From Richelia sp. UBA3308 (GTDB taxonomy: Bacteria; Cyanobacteriota; Cyanobacteriia; Cyanobacteriales; Nostocaceae): a DNA stretch of 19,812 nt. The DNA lies in assembly GCA_002361335.1 (NCBI GenBank), contig DESS01000364.1, forward strand, positions 54,359 to 74,170, read 5' to 3'. The notes below the pieces were generated by a model. It saw nothing but the letters and a program-made list of their open reading frames with translations. It searched no databases and had not been told where the DNA came from. Shown in pieces: positions 8,410-14,170 of this stretch. Numbering within the stretch: position 1 is the first letter of the stretch; each line of letters begins with the position of its first letter. Both the position numbers and the translations under genes were made by a program.

Positions 8410-8544
8410 TTAGCACTCTATGAAGTTGTCTGCTAATTTTTTGCGGAACAAATATTAGCACTCTCGATTATCAATTGCTAACTTTGTACGAAAGCGATTT
8501 TAGCACAATATGATCTTTATTGCTAGTTTTTCAAAGAAAAATAA
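8410..8544. promoter_or_regulatory. Three CIRCE-like operators in a 45-bp tandem array
   Basis: Three inverted repeats start at exactly 8410, 8455 and 8500. Each is a 9-base left arm, 9-base spacer and 9-base right arm, the geometry of CIRCE (TTAGCACTC-N9-GAGTGCTAA), the operator of the heat-shock repressor HrcA. Copy 1 has a perfect left arm and GTCTGCTAA on the right (7/9). Copy 2 has a perfect left arm and AATTGCTAA (7/9). Copy 3 has TTAGCACAA (7/9) and TATTGCTAG (6/9). The rest of each 45-base unit is only loosely conserved (a T-run after TGCTAA, then an A-rich end). The array lies between the divergent transporter and the small gene at 8655 and could serve either. HrcA control is inferred from the motif alone. 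Confidence 0.55.
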
Positions 8545-8548
8545 CGAC

Positions 8549-8576
8549 CATAAATTAGCCGTCATAAATTAGTCGT
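8549..8576. repeat. Two abutting 14-base direct repeats
   Basis: CATAAATTAGCCGT (8549-8562) is followed directly by CATAAATTAGTCGT (8563-8576), one mismatch. It lies between the CIRCE-like array and the gene at 8655. It may be a regulator site pair or a small slippage duplication. Confidence 0.45.
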
Positions 8577-8654
8577 ATTAAATAATTTGTCCGCAAATAA
8601 CCACTTAAATATGTTTTTCAAAATCAAACATTTTTTACAATCTGGAGGAATCCG

Positions 8655-9002
8655 ATGAAATATACTTTCGATATTGTAGGTGTATCTCCAATTTTGGACT
8701 TTTTTAGCCATCAGCAACAGAGTCAGGAAAACCGACAAAGTGAGGGTGTAGAGTATTTAGGAAGTCATAAATGTACTCTAGATGCATTTCTGGAAACAAT
8801 GGAGCCGGTACCCTCTAAATGGGGATGGAATATGGATGAAGTCGTAGATACTGTAGTTCAGTTTTGGATAAATAATTCTGAGAGTATTAGTTATTGGAAA
8901 TCCCGTTTGACTGATGCTGGTAAGGATAATTTACTAGTTGCGAGGGTAGCGGATATTAAAGCTTTGAAGTCGGAATTTAATTATTTGTTGGGTGAGGGTT
9001 GA
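8655..9002 (+). CDS. Conserved-looking small protein of unknown function
   Basis: The protein is 115 aa, soluble, without signal peptide or membrane helix. A strong Shine-Dalgarno sequence, GGAGG at 8644-8648, stands six bases before ATG 8655, which supports a real gene and this start. It has a compact hydrophobic N-terminus (YTFDIVGVSPILDFF), a polar Gln/Glu stretch (about 19-32), then WGWNMDEVVDTVVQFW (about 56-71) and a charged helical end. The even composition suggests a folded cyanobacterial protein, but I cannot name the family or role. Its upstream region carries the CIRCE-like array, so heat or stress control is possible. The gene is followed closely by dispersed repeats. Confidence 0.65.
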   Translation: MKYTFDIVGVSPILDFFSHQQQSQENRQSEGVEYLGSHKCTLDAFLETMEPVPSKWGWNMDEVVDTVVQFWINNSESISYWKSRLTDAGKDNLLVARVADIKALKSEFNYLLGEG

Positions 9003-9062
9003 TATTTCGGTTTATGGTGATAAGCCCGCAGGTTGATATTTGGTTATACCGTAATAATGATT

Positions 9063-9113
9063 CCCGCAGGTTGAAACCTGGGGCTACACAAACAAAGCCC
9101 ACCTGCGTGGGCT
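9063..9113. repeat. Dispersed GCAGGTTGAAACC-type repeat with terminator-like hairpin
   Basis: CCCGCAGGTTGAAACCTGGG is followed by a hairpin AGCCCAC / GTGGGCT (7 bp, 4-base loop) ending at about 9113. A partial copy (CCCGCAGGTTGATATTTGG) lies just before, around 9026-9044. Repeats of this form are common between cyanobacterial genes. The hairpin could end the 8655-9002 transcript. Confidence 0.5.
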
Positions 9114-9179
9114 ATTAATTTATATTTTTATATGAAAAGTAAAATCAAATAAAATTAATTGAAAAATATAAGATTGTAG

Positions 9180-9244
9180 GGTGTGTTACGGCACGAGATT
9201 ATTTGATAAAAAAACGATATCGTTTAATAATGCCGTAACGCACC
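9180..9244. mobile_element. MITE-like inverted repeat 1
   Basis: The ends GGTGTGTTACGGCA (9180-9193) and TGCCGTAACGCACC (9231-9244) are complementary at 13 of 14 positions. The centre holds a perfect palindrome, AAACGATATCGTTT (9212-9225). The element is 65 bases long with no coding capacity. Its ends resemble those of the next element, so both may be trimmed by the same foreign transposase. Confidence 0.5.
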
Positions 9245-9269
9245 ATTTGATATATTTTTTAATTATGAT

Positions 9270-9333
9270 GGTGCGTGACGGTAACAGGAATTTTTTGATT
9301 GGGATTACTAACTTATCCTAACCGTCACACACC
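9270..9333. mobile_element. MITE-like inverted repeat 2, right half duplicated near hicA
   Basis: The ends GGTGCGTGACGGT (9270-9282) and ACCGTCACACACC (9321-9333) are complementary at 12 of 13 positions. The right half and about 25 further bases recur at 13226-13275. The element sits directly after the remains of a possible downstream gene of the pseudogene at 9380-9613. Confidence 0.5.
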
Positions 9334-9379
9334 CTACAAATTTTTTTTAGATAACAGTCTTTAATAGCATCATCAATAG

Positions 9380-9613
9380 TCATTTTTGAGCTACCAAAAT
9401 TGCATTTATATGAGTAAAAGTTTTATCGAGTTCTCCAATTTATTCAAGTTCGATAATTTATTATTGAGTTAGTAAATCAGCTTTTTTGCGTTCTAATAGT
9501 TGTTCCATCCTTGCCTGTAATTCATCATTGAATTTAAACAAAGGAAGATTATTTATAGTTTCTACTTTGATGCTGGCAAGTTTTGATGAACATCTAGCAA
9601 TTATAGTCGTCAT
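9380..9613 (-). pseudogene. Decayed small antitoxin-like gene with in-frame stop codons
   Basis: Reading from ATG 9611-9613 gives 50 codons of good protein (MTTIIARCSSKLAS..., then LPLFKFNDELQARMEQLLER), then TAA-TAA and, eight codons on, another TAA. The same frame continues sensibly as IGELDKTFTHINAIL and ends at TGA 9380-9382. The whole is 78 codons with three premature stops and no frameshift. From memory, cyanobacteria carry an intact small protein of this form (LFKF.DELQ.RME.LL..KKA...L...E..EL..I.ELD) next to an HNH-nuclease gene; no such search was run. A frame beginning ATGA at 9380-9383 runs about 20 codons before meeting the MITE-like element, possibly the remains of that partner. 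It follows higA by 42 bases in the same orientation. Confidence 0.6.
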
Positions 9614-9655
9614 CGGATTAGACGTAATTTATTATATGTTTTTCTATTTTAATGC

Positions 9656-10054
9656 TTAACTAAATAATTCTGGAGAAACATGAAAAAACTCTGCTAAAGC
9701 TTCTGTTTGTGTTTTACTAATTGCGCGTTTCCCATCGACAATTTCTGAGACAATTTCTTTTGAACCTAAAATTTCTACTAAATCAGATTCTTGGATTTCT
9801 CGTGCTTCCATTAAATGTTGAAGAATGATATGAGGAGAAGATTTACTGATGGGGTAATTCTTATTTTCATATTCTTCTATTAATCTCACCAGAATTTGTA
9901 ACAAAGCAGTTTCTTCTTGGGAACGATTTTTGTTACCTATTAATCGTTCAGCATCAGCCAGCATACGTTCGTATTCATCTTCTGAATTAATGACTTGTGG
10001 CTGATATTCTGCTAAAAGTTTGCCGTAGGTATTTCTATCAAAAGCTAGAGATAT
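9656..10054 (-). CDS. higA: HigA-like XRE-family antitoxin, original start apparently ATG to ATA
   Basis: From the first ATG (9962-9964) the product is 102 aa, with a helix-turn-helix at about 48-80 (HLMEAREIQESDLVEILGS...VDGKRAI) and the C-terminal FHVSPELF of HigA-type antitoxins. The frame stays open upstream, and the extra 30 codons read as the normal N-terminus of the family (ISLAFDRNTYGKLLAEYQPQ, then INSEDEYER). The codon where a start is expected is ATA (10052-10054), and no ATG, GTG or TTG lies between it and 9964. With it the length is 132 aa, usual for this family. So the gene either starts weakly at ATA, makes a short form from 9964, or is newly crippled. The extended form begins 8 bases after the RelE stop, which fits an operon antitoxin-relE-higA. 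No HigB toxin is present beside it. Confidence 0.7.
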   Translation of the reverse strand: MSLAFDRNTYGKLLAEYQPQVINSEDEYERMLADAERLIGNKNRSQEETALLQILVRLIEEYENKNYPISKSSPHIILQHLMEAREIQESDLVEILGSKEIVSEIVDGKRAISKTQTEALAEFFHVSPELFS

Positions 10055-10062
10055 TTTTTTTC

Positions 10063-10338
10063 TTAGCTTGAGGGGAAATAGGGATAAAAATCCTTACGAT
10101 GTAAAACTCGATAAAAAGTAATCATATCACCATCAAAAGTTAAACCAATTCGATAATTACCTATTCTAATTCGGTAAGTGTTTTCATATCCTGTTAATTT
10201 CTTGAGATTACTGATTTCTTCAAAACTTTCAAGTACTGGTATTTCTTCAAAAACAAGGGATTTTATTGATTCAAAGTTGGTGGTACTTTTGAGAGCTTTA
10301 ATATCTTTCAGAAAACCAGGTTGATACTGAGTATTCAC
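10063..10338 (-). CDS. relE: RelE/ParE-family toxin
   Basis: The protein is 91 aa, the usual length for RelE-type mRNA interferases, which cut messages on the ribosome. The family pattern is clear: QYQPGFLKDIKALK at the start, LKKLTGYENTYRIRIGNYRIGLTFDGD in the middle (about 45-71) and the basic C-terminal strand FYRVLHRKDFYPYFP. R and K residues of the YRIRIGNYRI and LHRKD stretches are the likely RNA-contact residues. It starts with GTG at 10336-10338, which overlaps the antitoxin stop in GTGA, the translational coupling usual for toxin/antitoxin pairs. I see no damage, so it is probably functional and needs the antitoxin before it. Confidence 0.85.
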   Translation of the reverse strand: MNTQYQPGFLKDIKALKSTTNFESIKSLVFEEIPVLESFEEISNLKKLTGYENTYRIRIGNYRIGLTFDGDMITFYRVLHRKDFYPYFPSS

Positions 10339-10538
10339 TCTTTTTCTAATTCTGCTAATGCTTCATCTAAACTAAGAGGAGTTTCTCCTTCAACTTCCTT
10401 CATCGCCAAAATTAACGCTTTATCTTCGATAGCTTCTACCATACGTTTATAATCGTTAAAATCTATCACTACTTTACGAATATTACCTTCAGTATCGGTA
10501 ATAAATTCTTTTGCAAATGGATATTTATCAGCTTGCAT
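10335..10538 (-). CDS. Antitoxin of the RelE pair (Phd/YefM- or RelB-like)
   Basis: The protein is 67 aa and acidic. EFITDTEGNIRKVVIDFNDYKRMVEAIED (about 10-38) is the DNA-binding, dimerising half found in Phd/YefM-like and related cyanobacterial antitoxins. The C-terminus (ETPLSLDEALAELEKE) is the acidic helix expected to wrap the toxin. It is the first intact gene of a minus-strand operon, overlaps the toxin start in GTGA and presumably represses its own promoter in the 20 bases or so between it and the decayed hicB at 10560. No strong Shine-Dalgarno sequence is visible before ATG 10538. The identification rests on pattern and partner; the exact antitoxin family is uncertain. Confidence 0.75.
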   Translation of the reverse strand: MQADKYPFAKEFITDTEGNIRKVVIDFNDYKRMVEAIEDKALILAMKEVEGETPLSLDEALAELEKE

Positions 10539-10559
10539 AGGGTTTTAGGGATTTTGGTA

Positions 10560-10754
10560 TTACAATTTTAAGAAGAGCGTGTTGGCATTGGAAATTACCA
10601 TTTCAGCATGCTCTTCTTTTATCATCTCGAAAACGTAGACGAGTTCAGCACCAGCTTCATTATCGGTTTTTCCCCAAGCGTGACAACCGGGAATTGCACG
10701 AATATAAGCAACAAAGGAAACCCAATATTCGATCCAATTTTTTTTCTTTATGGG
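10560..10754 (-). pseudogene. Decayed hicB antitoxin, paralogue of hicB at 13491-13712
   Basis: The minus-strand frame, open from just after a stop at 10755-10757 to TAA at 10560-10562, reads FVAYIRAIPGCHAWGKTDNE and on through VFEMIKEEHAE then EMVISNAN. This aligns almost residue for residue with the intact hicB (FVAYVPAIPGCHAWGQTLDE, VFEMIQEEYAE...ELVIANAS). Differences: the nine residues EGRFLPEDV are deleted in frame, the N-terminal strand is replaced, no usable start codon remains, and the end runs on to NTLFLKL. DNA identity is also visible on the plus strand (TATCATCTCGAAAACGT is shared at both loci). The hicA partner expected next to it is absent; the RelE operon occupies that place. 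It looks like a duplicated and then broken antitoxin gene. Confidence 0.8.
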
Positions 10755-10806
10755 TTATTGTGTAAGATAATAGATTACAGCAAATTCAACAGTATTTGAT
10801 AACATC

Positions 10807-11991
10807 GTGAAGAAAATTCTGATTTTATCAGCTAATCCAAAGAGTACCTCACAATTACGTCTGGATGAGGAAGTGAGAAATATTCATACGCGGTTGGAAC
10901 ACAGTAAAAACCGGGATCAGTTTGAAGTTATTACAAGATTGGCAGTACGGGTAGATGATTTGCATCACGCTTTATTATATAAAGAACCACAAATTGTGCA
11001 TTTTTGCGGGCATGGCTCTGGGAGTGATGGCTTGATGCTGGTGAATAACTCTGGAGAATTGCAATTTGTCAGTACTAAATCCTTAGCAAAGTTATTTAAA
11101 TTATTTAAAGATAAAGTTGAGTGCGTTTTGCTGAACGCCTGCTATAGTGAAGTACAAGCTAAGGCGATTCACCAAAACATAGATTATGTCATTGGTATGA
11201 ATCAAGCAATTAGCGATCGCGCAGCCATTAAGTTTACAGTTGGATTTTATGATGCTATCGGTGCAGGAAAAAGCTACGAAGATGCTTTTGAATTGGGTTG
11301 TATTTCGATTGATTTAGAGGGAATTCCGGAGTCCGAAACACCTGTATTATTAAAGCCAGTATTTATCGGATATAACTATAATGTTGAACCTCCCAAAAAA
11401 GATTTCAATGATTTGCATGAACTATTAACAAAAAGAAATTGGAAAGAGGCAAATGTTGAGACACACCGTATAATTTTAGAGATTAGCAATAAGAAGTATC
11501 GATGGCAGTTGGATAAACAAACTATTAAAAGATTTCCTTGCGACGATCTCCGAACCATAGACGAACTATGGGTTTACTTTAGTGAAAAGGAATTTAGCTT
11601 TAGTACTCAAAAGAGAATTTATAGCCAATGCTTTGAGAGATTTGGTGTTTTAAATTATAACCTTTTCGGTGAACGTGTTGGCTGGAAAAGCGAGAAAGGC
11701 TGGCATACTTATGACAATTATCCTGTTCCAACACATAGAGGTCATTTCCCAAAACCTCCACATTTATTTAATATACAAAATACATTAAAAGTTTGTCTTT
11801 TACCTCTGGCAATTTCCCTTATTGTTTGTTTCTTTCTGTTCTTTTTTAATCAGCCCGTTGTTGGAGTCTTAACAGTGATAATAGGATTTAACATAGCTCT
11901 ATTGAGTTTTATCATTTATACTTCAAGTTACTTAGAAGGACTGGAATGGATGATATCTTTGACATCTAAACTAGAGGAGTGCGAACAGTAA
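10807..11991 (+). CDS. Caspase-like CHAT domain fused to GUN4 domain and two membrane helices
   Basis: The protein is 394 aa. Residues 1-190 are a CHAT-type (caspase-like) domain that starts with ILILSANPKSTSQLRLDEEV. It has the catalytic dyad pattern: H69 in VHFCGHGS and C112 in LLNACYSE, both after hydrophobic strands. Residues 199-315 form a GUN4-like domain (NDLHELLTKRNWKEANVETH; FPCDDLRTIDELWVYFS; the YNLFGERVGW and RGHFP ends). Two membrane helices follow (about 327-347 and 350-372) and a short acidic tail. GUN4 binds porphyrin intermediates in chlorophyll synthesis; CHAT domains are proteases in several stress and defence pathways. A membrane-held, tetrapyrrole-sensing protease is one reading, but binding and activity are unproven. 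It starts with GTG 10807, without a Shine-Dalgarno sequence; the next gene is 179 bases on in the same orientation. Confidence 0.8.
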   Translation: MKKILILSANPKSTSQLRLDEEVRNIHTRLEHSKNRDQFEVITRLAVRVDDLHHALLYKEPQIVHFCGHGSGSDGLMLVNNSGELQFVSTKSLAKLFKLFKDKVECVLLNACYSEVQAKAIHQNIDYVIGMNQAISDRAAIKFTVGFYDAIGAGKSYEDAFELGCISIDLEGIPESETPVLLKPVFIGYNYNVEPPKKDFNDLHELLTKRNWKEANVETHRIILEISNKKYRWQLDKQTIKRFPCDDLRTIDELWVYFSEKEFSFSTQKRIYSQCFERFGVLNYNLFGERVGWKSEKGWHTYDNYPVPTHRGHFPKPPHLFNIQNTLKVCLLPLAISLIVCFFLFFFNQPVVGVLTVIIGFNIALLSFIIYTSSYLEGLEWMISLTSKLEECEQ

Positions 11992-12170
11992 TTAAATAAT
12001 TAATGAACCTTTTTAAAGATTTTTTTTAAAGATTTTTTAGTTTAATCAGTTAAAACCCACATTCCCCATCCGAATTTAATGATGTTAATTAATCAAGGAA
12101 CTAAGTATCTTTCATAGGTTTTTATAAATCATCAAATTTTGGTTTTTTAATCGGTTGAGGATTTCAAACT
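11992..12170 (+). other. Gap between the CHAT-GUN4 gene and the lectin-like gene
   Basis: AT-rich, with a direct repeat of TTTTAAAGATTTTTT at about 12009-12040 and nothing else that I recognise. There is no convincing terminator, so the two genes may share a transcript. A GAGG at about 12157-12160 precedes the next start codon by 10 bases. Confidence 0.35.
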
Positions 12171-13151
12171 ATGCAAAAGCCACACCGAAGAGGTTCGACA
12201 GGGTGGCAACACCTTCTGAGGTTTTTTGTTGCTCTTAGTAATATTGGATGGTTTCGTCTTATTGCCAAAGTTACGAGTAGTGTACTAGTTGCACTTGCAT
12301 TTCTAACAATAATGCTCATCATTGGCTTTCACCATGTAGATCTGCAAGTTAAGGATGATGGTATCTACCTTGGTTCTATTAAGATTGCTAGAGTGATTAC
12401 CGATACTAATTATAAAGAACTAAATACTCAAGTAACAGTCATGGCAACTGCTGGATTTCAGAACTCAGGAATCTACTTACACGAAGGTGATAAGGTCAAC
12501 TTGGAAGCTGACGGGCGCATTCATCTTGCGTTTAGGCAAGTTTACACCTTTTTCGGTCGAGTTAAACCGCTTATTGGTGAATATTTGTCCCCACAACCAG
12601 GAAAATATAAACAATATAAAGTCAATTACCCACTTCAACCTTTCACTAAGGAAGATGTTTTCCGTCGGGACTGGTTGAGTCCAGACGGGGAAGAGATTAG
12701 TAGTAACGACCTCAATGAGTGCCTTCTTTTTCAAGGAAATACGCAAGAAAAAGGAAGGTGGGGACAATTGCTAGCAGTGGTAATGCAAAAGCCAGGTTCA
12801 GCAACGGCTGACCCATTTCAAGTCTTGGAGAATAACAAATTAAACACAAAAGATTTAATCCCTTATCCTTCTCTAAAAGAGATTGTAGCACCGCGTAGTG
12901 GCTGGCTGACTTTTATTATAAACGATGCAGTTATATCAAAACAATCGCTATTAAAATCAATAGATTGTAAGAATTATTTTGTGGCTTTAGAGGAAGCTTC
13001 TAAGGAACTCAAGCAACAAGGACAAATTGATCGCATAATAAATCCATTATCAATTCCACTTGTATGGTACTCTGATAATATAGGAGCATTTAATGTTATT
13101 GTGCGTTACGTACAGATGTCTACACAAGGGATATCTTCTGGTTTATCCTAA
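12171..13151 (+). CDS. Single-pass membrane protein with LecA/PA-IL-like galactose-binding fold (inferred)
   Basis: The protein is 326 aa. A basic N-terminus (1-30) precedes one membrane helix (about 36-53), so the rest probably lies outside the cytoplasmic membrane. Pieces of a beta-sandwich pattern that I associate with PA-IL-like (LecA-type) domains are visible: TAGFQNSGIYLHEGDKVNLEADG (about 93-115, starting strand then GDxV), GQLLAVVM and PFQVLE (about 198-220), APRSGWLTFIINDAVIS (about 240-256, G-L-x-F-x-x-ND) and WYSDNIGAFNVIVRY (about 299-313, a YxDNxGxFxVxV calcium-site signature). Inserts of about 70-80 and about 45 residues separate them. The family match is by eye and only moderate. 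ATG 12171 follows a GAGG. It may be the partner of the CHAT-GUN4 protein, with the lectin-like part exposed and the protease-like part facing the other side. Confidence 0.6.
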   Translation: MQKPHRRGSTGWQHLLRFFVALSNIGWFRLIAKVTSSVLVALAFLTIMLIIGFHHVDLQVKDDGIYLGSIKIARVITDTNYKELNTQVTVMATAGFQNSGIYLHEGDKVNLEADGRIHLAFRQVYTFFGRVKPLIGEYLSPQPGKYKQYKVNYPLQPFTKEDVFRRDWLSPDGEEISSNDLNECLLFQGNTQEKGRWGQLLAVVMQKPGSATADPFQVLENNKLNTKDLIPYPSLKEIVAPRSGWLTFIINDAVISKQSLLKSIDCKNYFVALEEASKELKQQGQIDRIINPLSIPLVWYSDNIGAFNVIVRYVQMSTQGISSGLS

Positions 13152-13225
13152 ATTTAGTTAAGGTTAGGGAATCCTAGTTTGGTCAGGGGATTTTTAGCAT
13201 TTTACTGATGAAAAAGGTGTGCATC

Positions 13226-13275
13226 GCTAATTTATCCTAACCGTCACACAGCCTACAAATATCTCTTTTAGATAC
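13226..13275. repeat. Partial copy of MITE-like element 2
   Basis: CTAATTTATCCTAACCGTCA and the bases after it match 9308-9360 closely (TATCCTAACCGTCACACA, then CCTACAAAT and TTTTAGATA) apart from single substitutions. The left end is degenerate. The shared stretch runs past the inverted end, so the two loci may share more than the element itself. Confidence 0.5.
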
Positions 13276-13288
13276 CAATAATAGCGAA

Positions 13289-13501
13289 CTATCGCAGTTG
13301 TTCAAATTCTTCCTCAGTAATACCTAACTGCTTCAAAATTTCATAAAATAACCAATTACCAATTTCAGATTTACCATGAATCGGAATTGTAGTTGCTCGT
13401 CCGTCAGGATGTTTCCAACGAGCATGACTACCCTTTTGCCGAACTTTCTCAAACCCAAGTTTTTGAGCAACCCTTTCAAAATCTTTCGCTTTAGCTGGCA
13501 T
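13289..13501 (-). CDS. hicA: HicA-family mRNA interferase toxin
   Basis: The protein is 70 aa from ATG 13499-13501. HicA toxins are double-stranded-RNA-binding-fold ribonucleases that cut mRNA. The family pattern is intact: KDFERVAQKLGFEKVRQKGS with catalytic H26 in GSHARWKHPDG, then TTIPIHGKSEIG and a helical C-terminus (LGITEEEFEQL). Reading two codons further upstream would start with TTG (13505-13507); the ATG is preferred. Its start overlaps the end of hicB by 11 bases, so translation is coupled to the antitoxin. The order antitoxin-first is common. It is the intact counterpart of the hicA missing beside the decayed hicB at 10560-10754. Confidence 0.88.
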   Translation of the reverse strand: MPAKAKDFERVAQKLGFEKVRQKGSHARWKHPDGRATTIPIHGKSEIGNWLFYEILKQLGITEEEFEQLR

Positions 13502-13712
13502 TGGCAATTACCAATTCAACATCTTCAGGTAAAAAACGCCCTTCTTCAGCATACTCCTCTTGTATCATCTCGAAAACGTTAACGAGTTCAGCACGGGCTT
13601 CATCTAAAGTTTGTCCCCAAGCGTGGCAACCGGGAATTGCTGGGACGTAAGCGACAAAGGTATTGTTATCATCGGGGCGGATGACAATTGTGTAGTCTTG
13701 TAGGGACTTCAT
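13491..13712 (-). CDS. hicB: HicB-family antitoxin
   Basis: The protein is 73 aa with the partial RNase-H-like fold of HicB: YTIVIRPDDNNTFVAYVPAI, then PGCHAWGQTLDEARAELVNV and FEMIQEEYAEEGRFLPEDVE. It lacks a separate DNA-binding tail, as do many short HicB proteins, so repression may come from the HicAB complex. It is the upstream gene of the pair and overlaps hicA by 11 bases. ATG 13710-13712 has no strong Shine-Dalgarno sequence. A decayed paralogue lies at 10560-10754. Confidence 0.88.
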   Translation of the reverse strand: MKSLQDYTIVIRPDDNNTFVAYVPAIPGCHAWGQTLDEARAELVNVFEMIQEEYAEEGRFLPEDVELVIANAS

Positions 13713-13814
13713 TCGGTTAGTTTTACAGGTTTTATAAATAATGTAGCGTTATTGTTGTGGGGAAAGTGGGAGTGCGATCGCATTTCTATAATCACACAGT
13801 AACTGTAATTGTAG

Positions 13815-13884
13815 GTTGGGTTAGACGCAGGAAGAAACTTGATATATAACAAAACAAATAATTAATCACGCACCGTAACCCAAC
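13815..13884. mobile_element. MITE-like inverted repeat 3
   Basis: GTTGGGTTA (13815-13823) and TAACCCAAC (13876-13884) are perfect complements, with a GCGTC-less AT-rich middle that includes CACGCACCG near the right end. The whole is 70 bases, noncoding, and is like the GGTTGGGTTA-type repeats common in cyanobacteria. It follows hicB's upstream side by about 100 bases. The rest of 13713-14170 holds a HIP1 site (13774-13781), a fragment of a GGCTCCGCCACGCTTGCG-type repeat near 13965 and the remnant at 13983-14078. Confidence 0.45.
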
Positions 13885-13982
13885 ATATAGGATTATTATT
13901 TGAATTTTGAAAAAGACTCAGTACATTTTCTATTCCCTGTTCCTTAAGCACCTACAAGTTATATGGCTCCGCCACGCTTGCG

Positions 13983-14078
13983 CTAAAATAAATCAAAACG
14001 GATTCCAGCAAGAATATCGTTTTCTATCAAAGTATCTGGTGTTGGGTTTCGCTTCTTTATATCCAACGTAATTGCTAT
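13983..14078 (-). pseudogene. Possible C-terminal remnant of an unknown gene
   Basis: A minus-strand frame of 31 codons, bounded upstream by TAA (14079-14081) and ending in TAG (13983-13985), reads like folded protein: TLDIKKRNPTPDTLIENDIL followed by AGIRFDLF. There is no start codon. I do not recognise the family. It lies among repeats next to hicB, which fits a fragment left by rearrangement; chance is possible at this length. Confidence 0.3.
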
Positions 14079-14170
14079 TTAAGTGTGTTTAGTTATTTAT
14101 ACTGAAGTGTCATTTAGTTATCTAAAATTATAATCAATTGATGTAATAAAAAAAATTAAAGGAGATTAAA

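Noticed and set aside
8410..8544. Reading the 45-bp array as a CRISPR array
   Set aside because: Only three units, conserved mainly at the palindrome, with no constant repeat plus variable spacers and no cas genes.
10608..10799. 63-codon plus-strand frame
   Set aside because: It is the complement of the decayed hicB plus flanking AT-rich DNA.
11376..11558. 60-codon minus-strand frame
   Set aside because: It lies inside the GUN4 part of a well-supported gene on the other strand.
12477..12767. Frames on both strands inside the lectin-like gene
   Set aside because: They overlap a longer frame with a membrane helix and domain motifs.
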